A stretch of DNA of 64,000 bases. Origin: Ferrimonas pelagia (GTDB lineage Bacteria > Pseudomonadota > Gammaproteobacteria > Enterobacterales > Shewanellaceae). Position 1 is the stretch's first letter. Each line of letters begins with the position of its first letter. Location: NCBI RefSeq assembly GCF_039543565.1, contig NZ_BAABJZ010000003.1, positions 62,001-126,000 of the forward strand. Reading direction: 5' to 3'. This document shows, piece by piece, positions 10,501-17,392 of this stretch. The notes below the pieces were generated by a model. It searched no databases and was not told where the DNA came from. It saw only the letters and a list, made by a program, of their open reading frames with translations. The translations under genes were made by a program, and so were the position numbers.

Positions 10501-11881
10501 GGGCGACTGTTTCTACGTGGGCGTCGTCAATGATATCACCCACCGTAAGGCGGCCGAACAAGAGCTGCGCCGGCTGGTCAATAATGACAGCCTCACCGGA
10601 CTGCCCAATCGAAACTACCTGCAGATCAGCCTGGATAAACTGATCCGGCTCCAGATCCCATTCTGTTTGTTCCTGTTTGATCTGGATGATTTCAAACGCG
10701 TCAATGACTCACTCGGCCACGAGTCCGGCGATGCACTGCTATGCCATATTGCCAACCGACTCCGAGCCCGCTTGCCGGATGAGGCGACCCTTCACCGGCT
10801 TGGCGGCGATGAATTCGCCGTGGTGTACGAAGGAGAGCTAGCCCTGCCTGCCAGCACCTTGGTCGCACAAACCCTACTGGAGGGCTTTGAGCACCCCTAT
10901 AGCCTCGAGCACAACGAACTGTTGATCCACAGCAGTATCGGCATTGCCAACTATCCCGAAGACGATGACGATCGCCAGTCACTCCTACGCAAAGCCGATC
11001 TCGCCATGTACCACGCCAAAAGCCTGGGCGGACAATGCTACCAATATTACAACGATAACATGAACAAAGCGGCGCAGGAGCGGCTGAGTGGTGAGCGCTT
11101 ACTGCGTGAAGCATTGAAGAAGGACTGGTTCGAAGTCCACTACCAAGCCAAAGTGGATACCCACAACCACAATATTGTTGGTGCCGAGGCCTTGGTTCGG
11201 ATCAAACACCCGCAGCATGGCCTGATCCCCCCAAGCCAATTTATCCCACTGGCAGAAGAAAGCTCGTTGATCATCGAGATCGGCGAGTTGGTGCTGAAAC
11301 AGGCCTGTGCCACGGTACAAGGCTGGCATCAACAAGGGCTGTTTTCAGGCCGCATTGCCGTCAACCTAGCGTCGAAGCAATTTACCCAGCCGGATCTGGT
11401 TGAACGGATCACAGAGATCTTGCAAACGACTCAACTGCCGGCCACCCAATTGGAGCTGGAGATCACCGAAGGGACGGTGATCCAGAAGCCCGAGGACGCC
11501 GTGATCACCATGAGAGCACTGCGTCGCTTGGGGATCAGCCTGGCCCTGGATGATTTTGGCACCGGCTATTCCTCCCTGTCCTATCTTAAGTCGTTCCCAC
11601 TCGATACACTCAAGATCGACAAATCCTTTATTGATGATCTCATCTATTCCCACTCTGAACTGATGATGGTTTCCTCTTTGATCACCATTGCTAAAAACTT
11701 GGGTTTAACCACGGTTGCAGAAGGTGTCGAAGTCAAAGAACAGGCCAGACATCTACAGAATTTATCCTGCGATATGATCCAAGGCTTCCTATTCAGCAAA
11801 CCGCTAACCAGCTCAGAATTTGAAACCTTACTACGCAGCGAACAACATCGCCTTAAACGAAAGAGTCAAGAATCCGTCTAA
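7544..11881 (+). CDS. Membrane sensor: two-component-type propeller, Y_Y_Y, PAS, GGDEF and EAL domains
   Basis: A 1445-residue cyclic-di-GMP enzyme. In order: N-terminal signal/anchor (first 22 residues), a periplasmic seven-bladed propeller of two-component regulator repeats (from FRHFDQQEGLTEGTI), a Y_Y_Y domain around 640-725 (FTFVDLASRQDTSLRYQYRL), one transmembrane helix near 735-755, two PAS domains (about 770-1010), a GGDEF domain with intact LGGDEF near 1085, and an EAL domain with intact EALVR near 1214, DDFGTGYSS and AEGVE. Both enzymatic sites look complete, so it may make or degrade c-di-GMP depending on the signal. A second ATG lies at 7553. It ends 68 bp before the PWIKN repeat gene, same strand. 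Confidence 0.93.
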   Translation: MFFMGKWIATLILLMLPLWSIAQPDPKPLQPNYPFRHFDQQEGLTEGTITSIAQDGDGFIWVGTLNGLNRFDGHRFKHYQASPSQLHGLKENMIVDLLLDSEHQLWVITNANLYRFDPVNNRFVAPFELNDHFWSASQNATQLILSGHRGFYVIEDEQVTFHDISSIDNEGYLALPGLDTDSYLISTFDGRNYLKLAQDPTFQPTLSHTGKINAVQPIDGKHALIASNLGLFVAQTASSGQLQGQQLRTPPLIAGLRYQPDSRELYLASLEGLYTGKLTEDLRLEALKPVSATPTTEILLDSNAALWAGTVGQGLHHYSPKIRQIKTYPLSNTATAENQVWSAFEQNGTVWVANNTGTVQRFNQSMQPLEPLDVALTGPKSLSPSADGLYVAGANGLRHYHAQTQDFTALIADRIVTSLTPTPDGLFAGTYSGDVFHIDSEHHVRLLPLMDTLSSTIFNVTQVGATLYVGAQSGLLIYQTQDGEERWQKTHHLLSDKVVTSIGVLHDSLLIGTASDGLYHLEQDQQLSRLETQGITESPAIYTINITQDHIYLSASNGIIKLSKDTLNLLDHYLPFDGVQKSYNAMASFTSSDKIFFGGSEGLTILTATDSAEPVHDAKPIITAIKVFNQDYRPPMGDPLSPSLLERIVLSYSEYPFSFTFVDLASRQDTSLRYQYRLQGFSDQWLTADNDHRVATFTNVPHGQYTFEVRTQSVFAHTRPGHTRIEVLITPPWWLSTQAKLLYALLLLLTAGLSYREYQRRREVQQRIAQSEERLKLALWGSGDEMWDWDIPAGKVHRSNSWQILSVEGQQGRTTHPDDKQRVHQLLMAHFEGKSEHFEATYRVKTSEDDWLWVLDRAKIVERDEHNTPLRMTGTIKNINQLKRSEERLSLFARALTNISEGMYILNAQREYIELNNAFLKITEQQRTDLLANPIHFNEYPDSYVSNIFTIVDKQGQWSGEIDHCKHNGHRIQLEIRIDRIDDIPEGDCFYVGVVNDITHRKAAEQELRRLVNNDSLTGLPNRNYLQISLDKLIRLQIPFCLFLFDLDDFKRVNDSLGHESGDALLCHIANRLRARLPDEATLHRLGGDEFAVVYEGELALPASTLVAQTLLEGFEHPYSLEHNELLIHSSIGIANYPEDDDDRQSLLRKADLAMYHAKSLGGQCYQYYNDNMNKAAQERLSGERLLREALKKDWFEVHYQAKVDTHNHNIVGAEALVRIKHPQHGLIPPSQFIPLAEESSLIIEIGELVLKQACATVQGWHQQGLFSGRIAVNLASKQFTQPDLVERITEILQTTQLPATQLELEITEGTVIQKPEDAVITMRALRRLGISLALDDFGTGYSSLSYLKSFPLDTLKIDKSFIDDLIYSHSELMMVSSLITIAKNLGLTTVAEGVEVKEQARHLQNLSCDMIQGFLFSKPLTSSEFETLLRSEQHRLKRKSQESV

Positions 11882-11897
11882 ATTCGTTGGCATGACG

Positions 11898-11936
11898 CTT
11901 GCTATAATATTTTCAGTTTTCATAGCAGAAAATATT
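11898..11936 (+). promoter_or_regulatory. Extended -10 promoter with overlapping 9-bp inverted repeat
   Basis: Between the sensor gene and the repeat gene lies TGC-TATAAT (TATAAT at 11903-11908), a good extended -10 element without a clear -35. A perfect 9-bp inverted repeat, AATATTTTC at 11906-11914 and GAAAATATT at 11928-11936, overlaps the -10 and the expected transcription start. It could be an operator or a 5' leader hairpin. AAGGA six bases before the ATG at 11950 is a good ribosome binding site. The promoter reading is inference. Confidence 0.5.
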
Positions 11937-11949
11937 TCAAGGACCGATC

Positions 11950-12849
11950 ATGACCAACTTCGCTAAAAACATCGTACTCGTCGCCATTATTTCACTTTCC
12001 ACCTCAGCCTCCGCCTCATTACCATGGAATAAACTTGAAGTGGCGTCCCCAATAAACACTGACATAAATATAATTGCGGCCGTGCCGTGGATAAAGAATG
12101 TTGAGGCCGCCGCCGTACCGTGGATAAAAAACGCTGACACCGCCGCCGTGCCGTGGATCAAAAACGCAGAGACCGCCGCCGTACCCTGGATCAAAAACAC
12201 TGAAACCGCCGCCGTACCGTGGATCAAGAACACTGAAACCGCCGCCGTGCCTTGGATCAAGAACGCTGAAACCGCCGCCGTGCCTTGGATCAAGAACGCT
12301 GAAACCGCCGCCGTGCCTTGGATCAAGAACGCTGACACCGCCGCCGTACCTTGGATCAAGAACGCTGACACCGCCGCCGTGCCATGGATAAAAAACGCTG
12401 ACACCGCCGCCGTACCGTGGATCAAAAACGCAGAGATCGCCGCCGTGCCGTGGATAAAGAATGCTGAGTTCGCCGCCGTGCCGTGGATCAAGAACGCTGA
12501 TACCGCCGCCGTGCCGTGGATCAAAAACGCCAACATCGAGACCGCCGCCGTGCCATGGATCAAGAATGTTGAGACTGCTGCCGTGCCTTGGATAAAGAAT
12601 GCTGAGTTCGCCGCCGTGCCTTGGATAAAGAATGTTGAGACCGCTGCCGTGCCTTGGATCAAGAACGCTGAAACCGCTGCCGTGCCGTGGATCAAAAACG
12701 CTGAAACCGCCGCCGTGCCTTGGATAAAGAATGTTGAGATCGCTGCCGTGCCGTGGATCAAAAACGCTGAAACCGCCGCCGTGCCGTGGATAAAGAATGT
12801 TGAGACCGCTGCCGTGCCTTGGATAAAGAACGCTGAAACCGCCGCCTGA
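11950..12849 (+). CDS. Exported protein of 23 tandem 11-residue AAVPWIKN repeats, function unknown
   Basis: 299 residues: a signal peptide (residues 1-23, cleavage likely after SASA or SAS) and a short start containing LPWNKLEVA, which looks like a degenerate repeat. Then 23 units of AAVPWIKN plus a 3-residue linker (AET, ADT, VET, TET, AEF, AEI, VEI, VEA; unit 14 has a 5-residue linker, ANIET), ending in AA. The AAVPWIKN octapeptide is identical in all 23 units although the DNA varies at third positions. No known domain is recognised. A good ribosome binding site (AAGGA) precedes the ATG. It is probably co-transcribed with the 37-residue ORF 30 bp downstream. Possibilities include a structural surface protein, a polyprotein cleaved into peptides, or a repeat adhesin. 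I do not assign a function. Confidence 0.85.
   Translation: MTNFAKNIVLVAIISLSTSASASLPWNKLEVASPINTDINIIAAVPWIKNVEAAAVPWIKNADTAAVPWIKNAETAAVPWIKNTETAAVPWIKNTETAAVPWIKNAETAAVPWIKNAETAAVPWIKNADTAAVPWIKNADTAAVPWIKNADTAAVPWIKNAEIAAVPWIKNAEFAAVPWIKNADTAAVPWIKNANIETAAVPWIKNVETAAVPWIKNAEFAAVPWIKNVETAAVPWIKNAETAAVPWIKNAETAAVPWIKNVEIAAVPWIKNAETAAVPWIKNVETAAVPWIKNAETAA
12074..12849 (+). repeat. Tandem 33-bp coding repeats (23 units)
   Basis: The DNA of the repeat gene consists of 33-bp units beginning GCNGCCGTNCCNTGGAT; unit 14 is 39 bp. Units differ mainly at synonymous positions (GTG/GTA, CCG/CCT/CCA/CCC, ATA/ATC, AAG/AAA, AAT/AAC). Because the array is in phase and GC-rich, long open frames also appear on the opposite strand across it; these are artefacts of the repeat. 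Confidence 0.95.
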
Positions 12850-12879
12850 TCCCAATCCAATCCGAATAAGGAGTACAAC

Positions 12880-12993
12880 ATGTGGACTGCCATCAAACGC
12901 TACTTCAACGGTCGTAACAAACGGATCACGACACCGCTGCCCGCTCATGTGCATCGTGTAGAAACCGTCAGCGCTGCCGCTTGGTGGAACTGA
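12880..12993 (+). CDS. 37-residue peptide downstream of the PWIKN repeat gene
   Basis: A small ORF: MWTAIKRYFNGRNKRI, a middle part, then a C-terminus VETVSAAAWWN. It has the best ribosome binding site of the locus (AAGGAG at 12868-12873, six bases before ATG) and begins 30 bp after the repeat gene stop. Its C-terminal 11 residues align with one repeat unit read as VETAAVPWIKN (shared V-E-T, alanines, W and final N), so it looks related to the array. The N-terminal half is basic and amphipathic with no signal peptide. Function unknown; it is absent from ordinary ORF cut-offs because of its length. Confidence 0.65.
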   Translation: MWTAIKRYFNGRNKRITTPLPAHVHRVETVSAAAWWN

Positions 12994-13266
12994 GCGCGTA
13001 ACGCAAACTCAACGGTCGGCAAGCCCCATGGCGCGCCGGCCGTCATTGTGACAACCCACCTCCACCTTCTCGTGATCCTTCACTCATAAATGGCAAATCT
13101 GTGCCAAAAGTCCGCCAGTTCACTCAACTTTAAAGCGCCACCGTCAAAAATATGACGCGCCTACTGACCGGTTGAGTGATCAGATCGGCATGCCCTTGCC
13201 GGGCTCATTACATCAAACTCAACCAGCGATCGCTTGAATACCCCGCGCTCCGCACCGCCAGATCGC
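12994..13266. other. Intergenic region between the 37-residue ORF and the fadJ terminator
   Basis: About 270 bp with no supported gene. I see no clear Rho-independent terminator for the repeat operon here. Confidence 0.5.
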
Positions 13267-13292
13267 AAAAAGGGGCGCCGCTATGGCGCCCC
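13267..13292 (-). terminator. Rho-independent terminator of fadIJ
   Basis: Perfect 8-bp stem GGGGCGCC / GGCGCCCC with a 5-base loop, followed on the minus strand by TTTTT. It lies 22 bp past the fadJ stop. Confidence 0.9.
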
Positions 13293-13314
13293 GTGCATAC
13301 AACTCATCGGCAGA

Positions 13315-15441
13315 CTAGGAGAAAAAGCGCGCCTCGTTCTCCGCCATAGTGACCAAGCGATCGGCCGGACGGAAGCGCTCACCGAAGCGCTGCTGATAGT
13401 GAGTCAGCTTCTTCACCAGAGTGGCTGCGCCCATCCGGTCAATGTAGCGGAACGGTCCGCCCCGAAACGGCGGGAAGCCGATCCCAAAGATCGCCCCGAT
13501 ATCGCCGTCCCGCGGACAAGCGATGATCCCCTCCTCCAGGCAGCGGACCGCCTCGTTCAGCATCTGAACTACGCAGCGCTCGGACAACTCCCCGGCACTG
13601 AGGCGCGACTGAGGCGTCACACCCAACACCTTATAGACGCTGTCATCGACCGGTTTCGGCCCCTTCTTCTTCGCCGCTAAGCGATAGAAGCCCTTGCCGT
13701 TCTTCTTACCTTTCCGTCCATCGGCTAGCACCTTATCGAACGCCGCAGGCGCAGCAAAGCGATCACCCAACTCCTTTTCCAGGATCGGCGCGATCTTCGC
13801 CCCAACGTCGATCCCAACCTCATCCAACAAGGTCATCGGCCCGACCGGGAAACCAAACTTGACCAACGCCTGATCCAGTAGCTCGATCGGCTCCCCCTCA
13901 AGCACCAAATTGGCCGCTTCGTTCATATACAGCGCGAGGATCCGATTGACATAAAAACCTGCACCATCCTGCACCACGATGGGCGTTTTGCCCTGCTTGC
14001 GGGCAAACGCCACTGTGGTGGCAATGGTCTCGGGTGAGGTTCCCTGATGGGCGATCACCTCCACCAGTGGCATCTGCTCAACCGGTGAGAAGTAGTGCAA
14101 TCCGATCACCTTATCCGGACGCGCCGCGTGCTGCGCGATCTGGCCGATCGGCAGCGACGAGGTATTCGATGCGAAGACCGTGTGCTCACCACAATGGGTC
14201 TCCACATCCTTGACCATCTGGTGTTTCAGCGCCAGATCCTCGAACACCGCCTCAACCACCATATCGACGTCCTTCACGCCATCGTAACGGGTCGTGGTGG
14301 ACAGCAGACTCATCGCCTTATCCCGTTGCGCAGGGGTCATATGCCGCTTCTTGACCCGACGATCGACCTGCTTATAGCTGTACGCTAATGCGTTTTGCAA
14401 ACCCTGCTCGGCAATGTCTTTCAGCCGAACCGGCAACTTGGCCTTGAACGCCGTCACCGAGGCGATCCCGCCCCCCATCAAGCCACCGCCAAGCACCATC
14501 ACCTTATTGATCGTCGCCGGCTCAACATCGCCGGCACCGCTCTCTTTCTTCATCTCTGTGCTGGCAAAAAACAGTGCGCGCAAACACTCAGACTCGGGTG
14601 ACATCACCAACTCGCCAAAGAACCGCGCCTCGGCCTCATAGCCCGCCTCCGGCCCTTGCTCGACGCCGATGCGCACCGCCTCAATGATCTTCGGTGGCGC
14701 GGGGTAGTTGCCTTGGGTCTTCTTCTCGACCTGCTTCGCAGCTTGCTCGTAGATCATCTTGCGACCCACCCCCGTCAGCTCTAAAGCCTGCTCAGCGGCC
14801 GATAATTTGGGTTTCAGCTTCTTACGCTTGCCTTTGCCGACCCATTTTTTCGCCACACTCACCAGCACAGAGTGGGGCACCGCTTCGTCGACCACGCCAA
14901 GTTTGAGCGCTTGTTTGGCACGCAACTGACGCCCGGTTAGCATCAGATCCAACGCCTTGGCAACGCCGACCAATTTAGGCAGGCGCTGAGTACCACCGCC
15001 CCCGGGCAAGATCCCCAGTTGCGACTCAGGCAAGCCCAGCTGCGTCTTATCACTGTCGGTGCAGATCCGATAATCGCACGCCAGCGCCACCTCCAGGCCG
15101 CCCCCGAGGCAGGGACCGTGGATCGCCGCCACCACAGGCACCGTCAGCGTCGACAACGCTTGCAAGGTCTGATGACCGGACAGCGATAATCGGGTGACGT
15201 CCTCCGCCGTTTCGCAGGCAGCCAACATGCTAATGTCTGCCCCCGCGATAAAGGAGTCCGGTTTGCCCGAGGTCAATATCACCCCTTGGATCGCACTGTC
15301 GCTGCGGATCTGCTCCAGCACCTCCAACACCTCGCCATTAAAGCTCTCGCGCAAGGTATTCATGGTCTCACCGGGCACATCCATGGTGATCACCGCGATC
15401 CCATCGTCATCCTTGTGCCATTGGAAGGTCTTATCCGTCAT
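13315..15441 (-). CDS. fadJ: Fatty acid oxidation complex alpha subunit FadJ
   Basis: A 708-residue bifunctional enoyl-CoA hydratase/3-hydroxyacyl-CoA dehydrogenase of beta-oxidation. The N-terminal crotonase domain shows the oxyanion region FIAGADI and GPCLGGGLEVALA. The NAD-binding motif VLGGGLMGGGIAS begins near residue 315, and the dehydrogenase His is in GLHYFSPVEQMPLVE. The frame extends 16 codons further upstream into fadI, but ATG 15441 overlaps the fadI stop by one base (TAATG), the usual coupling in fadIJ operons. The paired thiolase next door supports FadJ rather than FadB. Confidence 0.95.
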   Translation of the reverse strand: MTDKTFQWHKDDDGIAVITMDVPGETMNTLRESFNGEVLEVLEQIRSDSAIQGVILTSGKPDSFIAGADISMLAACETAEDVTRLSLSGHQTLQALSTLTVPVVAAIHGPCLGGGLEVALACDYRICTDSDKTQLGLPESQLGILPGGGGTQRLPKLVGVAKALDLMLTGRQLRAKQALKLGVVDEAVPHSVLVSVAKKWVGKGKRKKLKPKLSAAEQALELTGVGRKMIYEQAAKQVEKKTQGNYPAPPKIIEAVRIGVEQGPEAGYEAEARFFGELVMSPESECLRALFFASTEMKKESGAGDVEPATINKVMVLGGGLMGGGIASVTAFKAKLPVRLKDIAEQGLQNALAYSYKQVDRRVKKRHMTPAQRDKAMSLLSTTTRYDGVKDVDMVVEAVFEDLALKHQMVKDVETHCGEHTVFASNTSSLPIGQIAQHAARPDKVIGLHYFSPVEQMPLVEVIAHQGTSPETIATTVAFARKQGKTPIVVQDGAGFYVNRILALYMNEAANLVLEGEPIELLDQALVKFGFPVGPMTLLDEVGIDVGAKIAPILEKELGDRFAAPAAFDKVLADGRKGKKNGKGFYRLAAKKKGPKPVDDSVYKVLGVTPQSRLSAGELSERCVVQMLNEAVRCLEEGIIACPRDGDIGAIFGIGFPPFRGGPFRYIDRMGAATLVKKLTHYQQRFGERFRPADRLVTMAENEARFFS

Positions 15442-16751
15442 TACTCTACCTCCAGGATCATCGCTGCGCCCAAACCGCCCGCCGCACACGCCGTCGTCAG
15501 CCCCGTGCCGCCACCGCGTCGTTTCAATTCATTGCACATCTGGGTGATCATCCGCGTACCGGTCGCGGCAAAGGGGTGACCGTAAGCCAGCGAGCTGCCC
15601 ATCACATTAAACTTATCCATGTCGATCTCACCGATGGCGTCACTGCGCCCCAGCTTTTCCTGGGCAAACCGCTTGCTGGCAAACATCTTCACATTGGCCA
15701 GAGTTTGCGCCGCGAAAGCCTCATGCATCTCGATCAGATCCAGATCCGCCAGCGTCATTCCGGCCCGATCCAACGCCATCGGCGTGGCATAGCTAGGCCC
15801 CATCAACAGATCCTCCCACACATCAATAGCGGAGAACGCATAGCTGCGGATATAGCCGATGGGATCGTATCCCAGCGCCTTGGCCTTGGACTCCGGCATC
15901 AACAGCACCGCAGAGGCGCCGTCGGTCAGCGGAGTCGAGTTCGCGGCAGTGACACTGCCGTGCTTGCGATCAAACACCGGTTTTAGCTTGGCCAGCTTAT
16001 CCAGCGCCATGTTGTCCCGCACATTGTTATCCCGCTCGATAAACTGCTTGTAGGGCGGCACATGACAGGTCATCACCTCCTGCGCCAACACCCCGGACTC
16101 CCAACTTTGATGGGCCAGTTGATGAGAGCGTACCGCCAGCTTGTCCTGATCACTGCGGGCGATCTGATGGGACTTGGCCATCTGCTCGGCAGTCTGTCCC
16201 ATCGACAAGCCGGTGGAATACTCCGCCACCGCCGGTGGCACTGGCATCAGATCCTTGGGCCGCAGCTTGCTCAAGATCGACAAACGCTGGCCCAAGGTCT
16301 TCGCCTTGGTCAGATCCACCAAGGAGTGGCTCAGCTTACGGCTTACCTCGATCGGCAACACCGAGCTGGAATCCGCCCCGCCGGCAATGCCGATCTCAAC
16401 CGAGCCCGACAGGATAGATTCGGCCACGTTGACGGTGGATTGGAATGAGGTGGCGCAAGCGCGGGTCACCGAATAGGCATCGGTATGGACCGACATGCCA
16501 GTTCCCAGCACGATCTCACGGGCGATGTTGGGCGCCTTTGGCATCTGGATCACCTGGCCATACACCAGCTGATCCACCAACTTAGCGTCCAGCTCATTGC
16601 GCGCCAGCAACTCACTCACTGCCATCTGTCCCAGCGCCAAGGCTGAGATCCCATGAAAGGTGGTCGCTTGTCGGGCAAATGGCGTACGCAGGCCCGCGAC
16701 GATGGCGATCCTGTCCCCCGACGACGTCTTTAGCGATTGTCGTTGCGTCAT
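15441..16751 (-). CDS. fadI: Acetyl-CoA acyltransferase (3-ketoacyl-CoA thiolase) FadI
   Basis: A 436-residue thiolase that performs the last beta-oxidation step, releasing acetyl-CoA. Active-site residues are visible: the nucleophilic Cys in VTRACATSFQS (about residue 98), the His in GHPFAATGTRM (about 392), and the Cys in TACAAGGLGAAM near the C-terminus. Length matches FadI (436) rather than FadA (about 390). First gene of the fadIJ operon and translationally coupled to fadJ. Two FadR-like palindromes lie upstream. Confidence 0.96.
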   Translation of the reverse strand: MTQRQSLKTSSGDRIAIVAGLRTPFARQATTFHGISALALGQMAVSELLARNELDAKLVDQLVYGQVIQMPKAPNIAREIVLGTGMSVHTDAYSVTRACATSFQSTVNVAESILSGSVEIGIAGGADSSSVLPIEVSRKLSHSLVDLTKAKTLGQRLSILSKLRPKDLMPVPPAVAEYSTGLSMGQTAEQMAKSHQIARSDQDKLAVRSHQLAHQSWESGVLAQEVMTCHVPPYKQFIERDNNVRDNMALDKLAKLKPVFDRKHGSVTAANSTPLTDGASAVLLMPESKAKALGYDPIGYIRSYAFSAIDVWEDLLMGPSYATPMALDRAGMTLADLDLIEMHEAFAAQTLANVKMFASKRFAQEKLGRSDAIGEIDMDKFNVMGSSLAYGHPFAATGTRMITQMCNELKRRGGGTGLTTACAAGGLGAAMILEVE

Positions 16752-16792
16752 GAAATGTCCTCTATTCCCTGTAGAACCCTGCGTGATCCAGA

Positions 16793-16809
16793 TGAGGTCT
16801 GACCAGCAA
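16793..16809. promoter_or_regulatory. FadR-like operator upstream of fadI (site 1)
   Basis: The core GGTCTGACC (16796-16804) is a perfect palindrome around its central T and matches the FadR consensus TGGTCNGACCA at 10 of 11 positions. It lies about 45 bp upstream of the fadI start, a position where a bound repressor would block transcription. FadR releases DNA when it binds long-chain acyl-CoA. Confidence 0.6.
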
Positions 16810-16874
16810 AATGTGATCCAATACTAACTTCTACAGCGCGAGTTTCAAACAGCTGTGTGAATTTTCCTCTGCTA

Positions 16875-16891
16875 CAGTGGTCAGACAATCA
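16875..16891. promoter_or_regulatory. FadR-like operator upstream of fadI (site 2)
   Basis: GTGGTCAGACAAT contains TGGTCAGAC, 9 of the 11 FadR core bases including the whole left half. It is 82 bp upstream of site 1. Weaker than site 1, but the same motif recurs upstream of a fadL paralog. Confidence 0.4.
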
Positions 16892-16971
16892 TCGAAGGTG
16901 CTAACAAAAGTTACCAAGATCTGATAATTACTGAGTGATAGCGCACAGTTTTCACCACCGTAGGGCCCGTC

Positions 16972-17313
16972 ATGCGACCACAGAAGAACCTTAGCCGCCG
17001 ACCGCTGTCTGTTTGGATAGCGATCCTGTACATCCCGCTGGGCCTGCAGATGCTGTTCTGGATGATGGGGTTTCATTACGTGGATTTTTCCTTGCCAGAT
17101 TCGCTGTGGGCGATCCCTGAGACACTGGCACGCTACTACATCAGCGTCACGCTATTGTTGTACCCCGCCGTCTTTGCCTATGGTCTGTTTTTCAGTCTGG
17201 ATCAGAACCGGCAGGGGGCGCCCGCCACAAACGTGATCTTGGCATCGCTCCTGCCCTTCATAACCGCAGCCCCCTACTTGCTCACCGTACAGATCATGCA
17301 GTATTTTCAATAA
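16972..17313 (+). CDS. Small inner membrane protein, unknown function
   Basis: 113 residues with three predicted membrane helices (about residues 13-33, 55-77 and 85-108) and a basic N-terminus (MRPQKNLSRRPL). No family recognised. Codon use matches neighbours and the frame is open over its whole length, so it is likely real. It is divergent from fadI and 25-80 bp ahead of the MoxR gene, so it may share that operon's promoter region. The ribosome binding site is weak. Confidence 0.6.
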   Translation: MRPQKNLSRRPLSVWIAILYIPLGLQMLFWMMGFHYVDFSLPDSLWAIPETLARYYISVTLLLYPAVFAYGLFFSLDQNRQGAPATNVILASLLPFITAAPYLLTVQIMQYFQ

Positions 17314-17392
17314 CCTTGGATATGAACCCTGCTCTGGGATGAACGACTCCAACGCTCAGCCCGTGCACCGACATCGCGAAAAGAGAACAGGC

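Noticed and set aside
12074..12849. CRISPR-like array
   Set aside because: The 33-bp units are contiguous without spacers and are in a coding frame.
11937..12954. Two 310-320 codon minus-strand ORFs across the repeat gene
   Set aside because: They exist only because the 33-bp unit has no stop in those frames. The plus frame has a signal peptide, ribosome site and silent-site variation; the minus frames do not.
11950..12993. RiPP precursor with W-x-K cyclophane-type core
   Set aside because: The W-I-K-N spacing is suggestive, but no radical SAM enzyme, protease or exporter lies nearby; kept only as a remote idea.
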